A stretch of DNA of 7,149 bases from Odoribacteraceae bacterium (GTDB taxonomy: Bacteria; Bacteroidota; Bacteroidia; Bacteroidales; Marinifilaceae): assembly GCA_031267995.1 (NCBI GenBank), contig JAIRXZ010000202.1:1-7149 (forward strand). The letters run 5' to 3'. Numbering within the stretch: position 1 is the first letter of the stretch; each line of letters opens with the position of its first letter. This document shows positions 1-3,966 of the stretch, in pieces. A program made the position numbers and the translations under genes. The notes under the pieces are model-generated. The model saw only the letters and a list, made by a program, of their open reading frames with translations, was not told where the DNA came from and did not search any database.

Positions 1-198
1 CCGAGGCCCGTCATCGTTCGTTTCACGTGGCCAAAGGTAAGAAAAGCAAACGATCATGCAACGGCCGGGCACCTTTTCCCGCGGCGCGGCGAACTTCCCG
101 CTCGACCGGGAACCACCAACACGATGACGCCAAGGCACGCGGTCGCGAAGACATGGGCTTCGACAAGCTCAGCCACCGGGGTGGTTATTGGAGAATGC
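1..198. other. Left-edge intergenic DNA, no gene recognised
   Basis: No convincing coding sequence is seen here. Two forward frames are open from the left edge, stopping at the TAA at 211-213 and the TAG at 201-203, and one reverse frame is open over 54-248. Their translations resemble no family I know and run into the palindromic repeats, so they look like chance openings in GC-rich DNA. The third forward frame stops at 38-40 and could be the last dozen codons of an upstream gene, but nothing supports that beyond the stop. The segment contains one repeat-like element, described separately. Confidence 0.5.
157..184. repeat. Dispersed palindromic repeat of the GAGCTTGTCGAAG type
   Basis: The stretch CTTCGACAAGCTCAGCC, read on the minus strand as GGCTGAGCTTGTCGAAG, matches from memory the core of a short palindromic repeat scattered through intergenic DNA of many bacteria. 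Here GGCT and AGCC arms are visible, and next to them lies a second small dyad, CCACC-GG-GGTGG at 173-184. In-frame translation of such repeats gives the peptide VAELVEA, as it does here on the minus strand, and this often appears in spurious gene calls. The outer arms are poorly paired, so this may be a decayed copy. Family membership is recalled and was not searched. Confidence 0.45.
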
Positions 199-223
199 TG
201 TAGGGGCGAATAATTATTCGCCC
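199..223 (+). repeat. REP-like palindrome, copy 1 (GTAG foot plus 20 bp stem)
   Basis: A perfect 20 bp palindrome, GGGCGAATAATTATTCGCCC at 204-223, is preceded directly by GTAG at 200-203. REP elements mobilised by RAYT (TnpA-REP, Y1-type HUH) transposases are defined by a GTAG/GGAG-type tetranucleotide at the 5' foot of a stem-loop, and this copy has that layout. The tetranucleotide lies on the plus-strand side. An inverted partner lies 41 bp downstream. No transposase gene is in the window, so any mobilising enzyme would have to act in trans. Confidence 0.7.
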
Positions 224-264
224 AAACACGTTTCGTCATTGTTGTCACCGGGGCACGCGGGGAA

Positions 265-289
265 GGGCGAATGATTATTCGCCCCTACA
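265..289 (-). repeat. REP-like palindrome, copy 2, inverted partner
   Basis: The stem at 265-284 matches copy 1 except for one substitution near the centre (G273, which leaves a G-T mispair), and it is followed by CTAC at 285-288, the complement of GTAG. Read on the minus strand, the 25 bases match copy 1 (199-223) at 24 of 25 positions. The two copies point toward each other around a 41 bp spacer (224-264), the geometry of a bacterial interspersed mosaic element made of two inverted REPs. It abuts the minisatellite that starts at about 284. Confidence 0.7.
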
Positions 290-503
290 CCTTATATATA
301 TGCCATCCCCTACTCCTTATATATACTCCCCCACTCCTTATATATATATCCCCGCCTGCCGCGTCTTCTCCCCTACTCCTTATATATACAGGCCCACTCC
401 TTGTATGTATATCCCCGCCTGCCGCGTCTCCTCCCACACTCCTTATATATATATATCCTCACTCCTTGTATATACCTCCCCGCCTGCCGCGGGACGCGGC
501 GCC
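284..503. repeat. Degenerate minisatellite: about 21 bp units in a 63 bp higher-order repeat
   Basis: Seven AT-tailed units of the form CCCyACTCCTTATATATA begin at about 284, 307, 328, 370, 393, 433 and 457. Three GC-rich units beginning CCCCGCCTGCCGCG lie at about 350, 413 and 478. Two AT units plus one GC unit make a 63 bp super-unit starting at 307, 370 and 433. The last GC unit carries a hairpin, GCCGCG-gga-CGCGGC at 486-500. Because 21 and 63 are multiples of three, two forward frames stay open across the array (271-531 and 300-596) and would encode LLIYISPPAA-like repeats. Neither has a credible start context, and I read the array as non-coding. The alternating TATATA and GC blocks should give sharply contrasting duplex stability. 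Confidence 0.8.
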
Positions 504-549
504 ATCTGGAACGGCCTCGCGTTGGCGGTGAATAATTCTCCCCGCTTTC

Positions 550-581
550 TTAATTATTTTCCAAAGAATTTAGTACTTTTG
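550..581 (+). promoter_or_regulatory. Bacteroidota-type promoter for the ROK regulator/nagB operon
   Basis: TACTTTTG at 574-581 matches the Bacteroidota housekeeping -7 consensus TAnnTTTG exactly. About 24 bases upstream (start to start), TTA at 550-552 is a one-mismatch candidate for the -33 TTG box. Initiation would fall a few bases beyond 581, giving a leader of roughly 15-20 nt before the ATG at 604. The placement directly ahead of the regulator supports it, although the -33 half is weak. Confidence 0.65.
552..570. promoter_or_regulatory. Candidate ROK-protein operator dyad
   Basis: AATTATTTTCCAAAGAATT is an imperfect inverted repeat centred on C561, with seven of nine base pairs matched (AATTaTTT facing AAAgAATT). 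It fills the spacer between the -33 and -7 boxes, where a bound dimer would block RNA polymerase. AT-rich symmetrical sites are typical of NagC/Mlc-type ROK repressors, and the downstream gene encodes one. The link between site and protein is inferred from position and symmetry only. Confidence 0.4.
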
Positions 582-603
582 TCATGCTTTAAATAACATA
601 CTC

Positions 604-1860
604 ATGGAACTAGAACAATCTAAACATGCACTGCCGGGGCTAAAGGAAAAAAGACTGCAACAGAAGAAGGATATTCTTACTTTTTTCTACAAGCAAGGCA
701 GGCTGTCGAAACCGGAAATCTGCCGGATGACCAACATGACGGCGCCAACGATTAACCGGATCATTAACGAGTTGATCGAAACGAGGTGGGTGGTGGATTG
801 CGGGGAGGGCATATCGGTGGGGGGGAAACGTCCCCACCTCTTTTGCCTGAACCCGGACGCGGCGTACGTGCTGGGGGTCGACCTCGGGCGGGTGCACCTG
901 AAGATCGCCCTGTTCAACTTGCACCGGGAGGTGATCGGGAAGATCCACACGTTCCCGTCGATGCTGGAGCGGGCGTCGAACCAGGAGAACCTGACGTACT
1001 TACAGGAGAAGACGAGGGAGGTGATTATCCGGTCGGGCGTGCCGCGGGACAGGGTGAAGGTGGCGGGGGTGGCCGTGCCGGGGCTGATCGACAAGGAGGG
1101 AAATTCGTATACTTACCTGATGTTCGAGAATTCGAGCCTGAAAAAGGAGCTGGAGCGGCTGCTGGGGATGCCCGTGCTGCTGGATCACGACTCGAACGTG
1201 ATGTCGATTGCCGAGCACACGTTCGGCGCGGCGAAGGGGTCGAGTAACGCGCTTTGCATTAGCGTGAGCGAGTGTATAGGGATGGGGATGATCCTGAACG
1301 GCAAGCCGTATTCGGGCGCGCTGGGGATGGCGGGGGAGTTCGGGCATATCCGGCTGTCGGGGGTTGACCTGCCCTGCTATTGCGGGAAGACGGGGTGTTT
1401 GGAGAGCGTGGCGTCCGGGAGGGCTATCGTGACGGCGGCCAGGGAGGCTATCCGCGACGGGAAGAAAACCGCGATCGAGGCTTGCGCCGCGGGGGAGGAG
1501 GTGACGCTGACGCACGTGATCACGGCGGCTATACAGGATGATATTTTCGCCATCGAGCTGCTGCAGCGGGCGGGGGAGAAGATCGGCGAGGGGATCGCCA
1601 CGCTGGTGCATCTCTTTAACCCGCAGTTGCTGGTGATCGGGGGCGAGATCGCCGGCGCCGGGGAGCATATCACCGCGCCCGTGTTGCAGGCGGTGAACAA
1701 GTACACGCTGAGCAGGCTGCGGTCGCAGTGCGAGCTGAGGCTGAGCACGCTGAACACGCGGAGCGTGATCATGGGGACGCTGATGATGGTGATGCAGGAT
1801 TTGTATTACGACGGGAATAGCGACTTTTTCCAGCTGACGATGCAGTTCAAGGGTAATTAA
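604..1860 (+). CDS. ROK-family transcriptional regulator (NagC/Mlc/XylR type)
   Basis: A 418-residue protein with the usual length and layout of ROK repressors. A winged helix-turn-helix lies at about residues 20-80; LSKPEICRMTNMTAPTINRI (34-53) is the helix-turn-helix. The sugar-kinase-like ROK fold follows. GEFGH (244-248) is the ROK sugar-binding and zinc motif, and CYCGKTGCLE (258-267) supplies three cysteines, so H248, C258, C260 and C265 are the expected zinc ligands. The phosphate-binding loop, normally DxGGTxx, reads DLGRVHLK (93-100), as expected for a regulator rather than a kinase. HDSN (195-198) keeps the aspartate that is catalytic in ROK kinases. The ATG at 604 lies just after a matching promoter and has no Shine-Dalgarno, normal for this phylum. 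It leads an operon with the NagB fusion 12 nt downstream, so it most likely senses a GlcNAc/GlcN-derived ligand and controls that enzyme. Family assignment is firm; ligand and target are inferred. Its Gly and Arg codons are mostly GGG and CGG/AGG. Confidence 0.92.
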   Translation: MELEQSKHALPGLKEKRLQQKKDILTFFYKQGRLSKPEICRMTNMTAPTINRIINELIETRWVVDCGEGISVGGKRPHLFCLNPDAAYVLGVDLGRVHLKIALFNLHREVIGKIHTFPSMLERASNQENLTYLQEKTREVIIRSGVPRDRVKVAGVAVPGLIDKEGNSYTYLMFENSSLKKELERLLGMPVLLDHDSNVMSIAEHTFGAAKGSSNALCISVSECIGMGMILNGKPYSGALGMAGEFGHIRLSGVDLPCYCGKTGCLESVASGRAIVTAAREAIRDGKKTAIEACAAGEEVTLTHVITAAIQDDIFAIELLQRAGEKIGEGIATLVHLFNPQLLVIGGEIAGAGEHITAPVLQAVNKYTLSRLRSQCELRLSTLNTRSVIMGTLMMVMQDLYYDGNSDFFQLTMQFKGN

Positions 1861-1872
1861 TTCTTTTTATAT

Positions 1873-3822
1873 ATGATGCTTACTTCTAATATCGTGACGG
1901 GGGAGGGTACCGACCGGTTCGAGAAGATCCCGGTGCGGATTTTCGCCTCCCCGGCGCTGGCGGTGAAGGCTATCGCCGCCGAGATTGCTAATACCATCCG
2001 GGAACGGGAACGGGAGGGACGACGGTGCGTGCTGGGGCTGGCCACGGGGATGTCGCCCGTGTTGTTGTACCGGGAGCTGACGCGGATGCACCGGGAGGAG
2101 GGGTTGTCGTTCAGGAACGTGGTGACGTTTAACCTGGACGAGTATTTCCAGGTGCCCAAGACGAGCGAGCAGAGTTATCACGATTTCATGCAGCGACACC
2201 TGTTTGATCACGTGGATATCGACCCGGCGAACGTGCATATCCCCGACGGTTCCCTGAGGATCGACGAGGTGGACGCTTTTTGCAAGGGGTACGAGGCGGC
2301 GATCCGGGAGGCCGGGGGGATTGATATCCAGATCCTGGGGATCGGCCGGACGGGGCATATCGGCTTTAACGAGCCGGGGTCGCTCTTTACCTCCAGGACG
2401 CGGCTGGTGTACCTGGACGAGCTGACGCGGAAGGACGCGATCAAGGATTTCGGCGGCCATGATAAGGTGCCCGCGCGCGCCATCACGATGGGCGTGGGGA
2501 CGATCATGAAGGCGCGCCGCGTGTTGCTGATGGCCTGGGGCGAGAAGAAGGCGCCTATCATCAAAACGGCGGTGGAGGAGAGGATTACAAGCCGGGTGCC
2601 CGCCACGTTCCTGCAGGAGCATCCCGACGCGCGGTTTTTTATCGACGAAAAGGCGGCGGGGGAGCTGACGCGCGCCAATTTCCCGTGGCTGGTGAGCGAC
2701 GTGGAGTGGAACGATAAGTTGATCCGCAAGGCCGTGGTGTGGCTGTGCGAGAAGGTGCAGAAGCCGATCCTGAAGATCGAGGACAGGGAGTACGAGGAGT
2801 TCGGGATGAGCGACCTGGTGAAACGGTTCGGCTCCGCGAATAAGGTAAATATCAAGGTTTTTAACGATCTCCAGCACACGATTACCGGGTGGCCCGGCGG
2901 AAAGCCCGACGCGGATGATTCGACGAGGCCGGAACGCGCCGCCCCGTTCCCCAAGCGCGTGCTGATCTTTAGCCCGCACCCGGATGATGACGTGATTTCG
3001 ATGGGAGGGACGTTCGCCCGGCTGGTGGAGCAGGGACACGAGGTGCACGTGGCGTACCAGACGTCCGGGAATATCGCCGTGGCGGATGATTACACGCGAC
3101 AGGTGCTGGATATCGCCGCCACGTTTAACCACCTGATGGAGGGACGGCAGATCCTGGAGGACGCGCTCGATCACCTGAAGGGGATTATCGACCGGCGGCA
3201 GCCAGGGGACACGGAGCCGCGGGAGTTGCTGGCGTACAAGGGGGCTATCCGAAGGGCGGAGGCGCTGGCCGCTTGCCGCTACGTGGGGGTGCCGAGGGAG
3301 CGGGTGCATTTCCTGGATCTTCCCTTTTACGAGACCGGGTCGGAGAAGAAGAATCCCCTGGGCGAGGCGGACGTGTGCGTGGTGACCGAGTTGCTGCGGG
3401 AGATTAGACCCCACCAGGTGTACGCGGCGGGGGATCTGGCCGATCCTCACGGCACGCATGGCATCTGCCTGGAGGCTATCCTGCTGGCTTACGACGTGGT
3501 GTGCGACGACGATTGGTTCCGCGATTGCTACACCTGGTGGTACCGCGGGGCGTGGCAGGAGTGGCACGTGGAGAACGTGGACATGGCCGTGCCCATTAGC
3601 CCGTCGGAGCTGGCGATCAAACGCAAGTCCATCTACAAGCACAGTTCGCAGAATAACGGGCCGCTCTTCCCCGGCGATGACCCGCGGGAGTTCTGGCAAC
3701 GCGCCGAGGAGCGCAACCGACACACGGCCGATCTGTACGACAAGCTGGGAATGGCAGAGTACGAGGCAATGGAGGTGTTCGTCAGGTATAATCACGAGAG
3801 GAAAACGGGGGACGCCAACTGA
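1873..3822 (+). CDS. nagB: Glucosamine-6-phosphate deaminase fused to a PIG-L/LmbE deacetylase domain
   Basis: A 649-residue two-domain enzyme. Residues about 20-290 form a NagB domain, which converts glucosamine-6-phosphate to fructose-6-phosphate and ammonia. Visible motifs are the phosphate loop GLATGMSP (55-62), FNLDEYF (86-92, with D89 as the proton-shuttling aspartate, D72 in E. coli) and GIGRTGHIGFNEPGS (156-170, with H162 and E167 matching E. coli H143 and E148). The E. coli D141 position is threonine here (T160). After a charged linker, residues about 360-560 form a PIG-L/LmbE domain: HPDD (369-372) and HGTH (526-529) give predicted metal ligands H369, D372 and H529, with D371 as general base. 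A further C-terminal segment follows. The fused domain may deacetylate GlcNAc-6-phosphate or another N-acetylated sugar, standing in for NagA; this is inference. ATG 1873 sits behind a T/A-rich leader, 12 nt after the regulator stop; ATG 1876 is an alternative. The enzyme is cytoplasmic, as no signal peptide is seen. Confidence 0.93.
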   Translation: MMLTSNIVTGEGTDRFEKIPVRIFASPALAVKAIAAEIANTIREREREGRRCVLGLATGMSPVLLYRELTRMHREEGLSFRNVVTFNLDEYFQVPKTSEQSYHDFMQRHLFDHVDIDPANVHIPDGSLRIDEVDAFCKGYEAAIREAGGIDIQILGIGRTGHIGFNEPGSLFTSRTRLVYLDELTRKDAIKDFGGHDKVPARAITMGVGTIMKARRVLLMAWGEKKAPIIKTAVEERITSRVPATFLQEHPDARFFIDEKAAGELTRANFPWLVSDVEWNDKLIRKAVVWLCEKVQKPILKIEDREYEEFGMSDLVKRFGSANKVNIKVFNDLQHTITGWPGGKPDADDSTRPERAAPFPKRVLIFSPHPDDDVISMGGTFARLVEQGHEVHVAYQTSGNIAVADDYTRQVLDIAATFNHLMEGRQILEDALDHLKGIIDRRQPGDTEPRELLAYKGAIRRAEALAACRYVGVPRERVHFLDLPFYETGSEKKNPLGEADVCVVTELLREIRPHQVYAAGDLADPHGTHGICLEAILLAYDVVCDDDWFRDCYTWWYRGAWQEWHVENVDMAVPISPSELAIKRKSIYKHSSQNNGPLFPGDDPREFWQRAEERNRHTADLYDKLGMAEYEAMEVFVRYNHERKTGDAN

Positions 3823-3836
3823 TTTAGGCGCGAAAG

Positions 3837-3869
3837 TTGCCCCGTTCTTGATAAAAAAAAGTACATTTG
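3837..3869 (+). promoter_or_regulatory. Bacteroidota-type promoter for ppdK
   Basis: TACATTTG at 3862-3869 matches TAnnTTTG exactly. TTG at 3837-3839 lies 25 bases upstream (start to start) and fits the -33 box; a second TTG at 3848-3850 is too close to serve. The stretch between is A-rich (eight A in a row at 3853-3860). Initiation a few bases past 3869 would give a leader of roughly 90 nt. This indicates that ppdK has its own promoter apart from the nag operon. Confidence 0.75.
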
Positions 3870-3966
3870 CACCCCCGCCACACGACGGGGGTCGCCATTT
3901 GGCGCCACACGATAATTATATTACAAACTCCCCGTGCCGAAACGGGGTTAAAACATCACAAAATTA
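3870..3966 (+). promoter_or_regulatory. Hairpin-rich 5' leader of ppdK
   Basis: Three small hairpins can be drawn: CCCCCG (3872-3877) with CGGGGG (3886-3891); CGCC-attt-GGCG (3893-3904); and CCCCGT (3930-3935) with ACGGGG (3942-3947), which ends 19 nt before the ATG. The first lies at the predicted RNA 5' end, where it could protect the message. None is followed by a T-run, so none is a normal intrinsic terminator, and no terminator for the upstream nag operon is evident. The first and third hairpins share complementary CCCCG/CGGGG arms and could exchange partners. I recognise no known riboswitch class. Confidence 0.45.

Noticed and set aside
1..200. C-terminal end of an upstream gene or a small gene in the left edge
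   Set aside because: Several frames are open for 60-70 codons, but none resembles a known protein and all enter the palindromic repeats.
284..503. Possible CRISPR array
   Set aside because: Units are only about 21 bp, sit back to back without unique spacers, and are degenerate; no cas genes are present.
271..596. Two overlapping forward open frames encoding LLIYISPPAA-like repeats
   Set aside because: They arise because the tandem repeat period is a multiple of three. The starts lie inside or next to the REP palindrome, there is no promoter, and the translation is pure repeat.
1867..3795. 642-codon antisense open frame opposite the NagB fusion
   Set aside because: Long antisense frames are a common by-product of GC-rich codon use. 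The translation is His/Arg/Pro/Leu-rich with no family motif, while the plus strand encodes a complete recognisable enzyme.
3872..3891. Terminator of the nag operon
   Set aside because: The GC stem is good but the following bases are TCGCC, not a T-run, and it coincides with the predicted ppdK transcript start.
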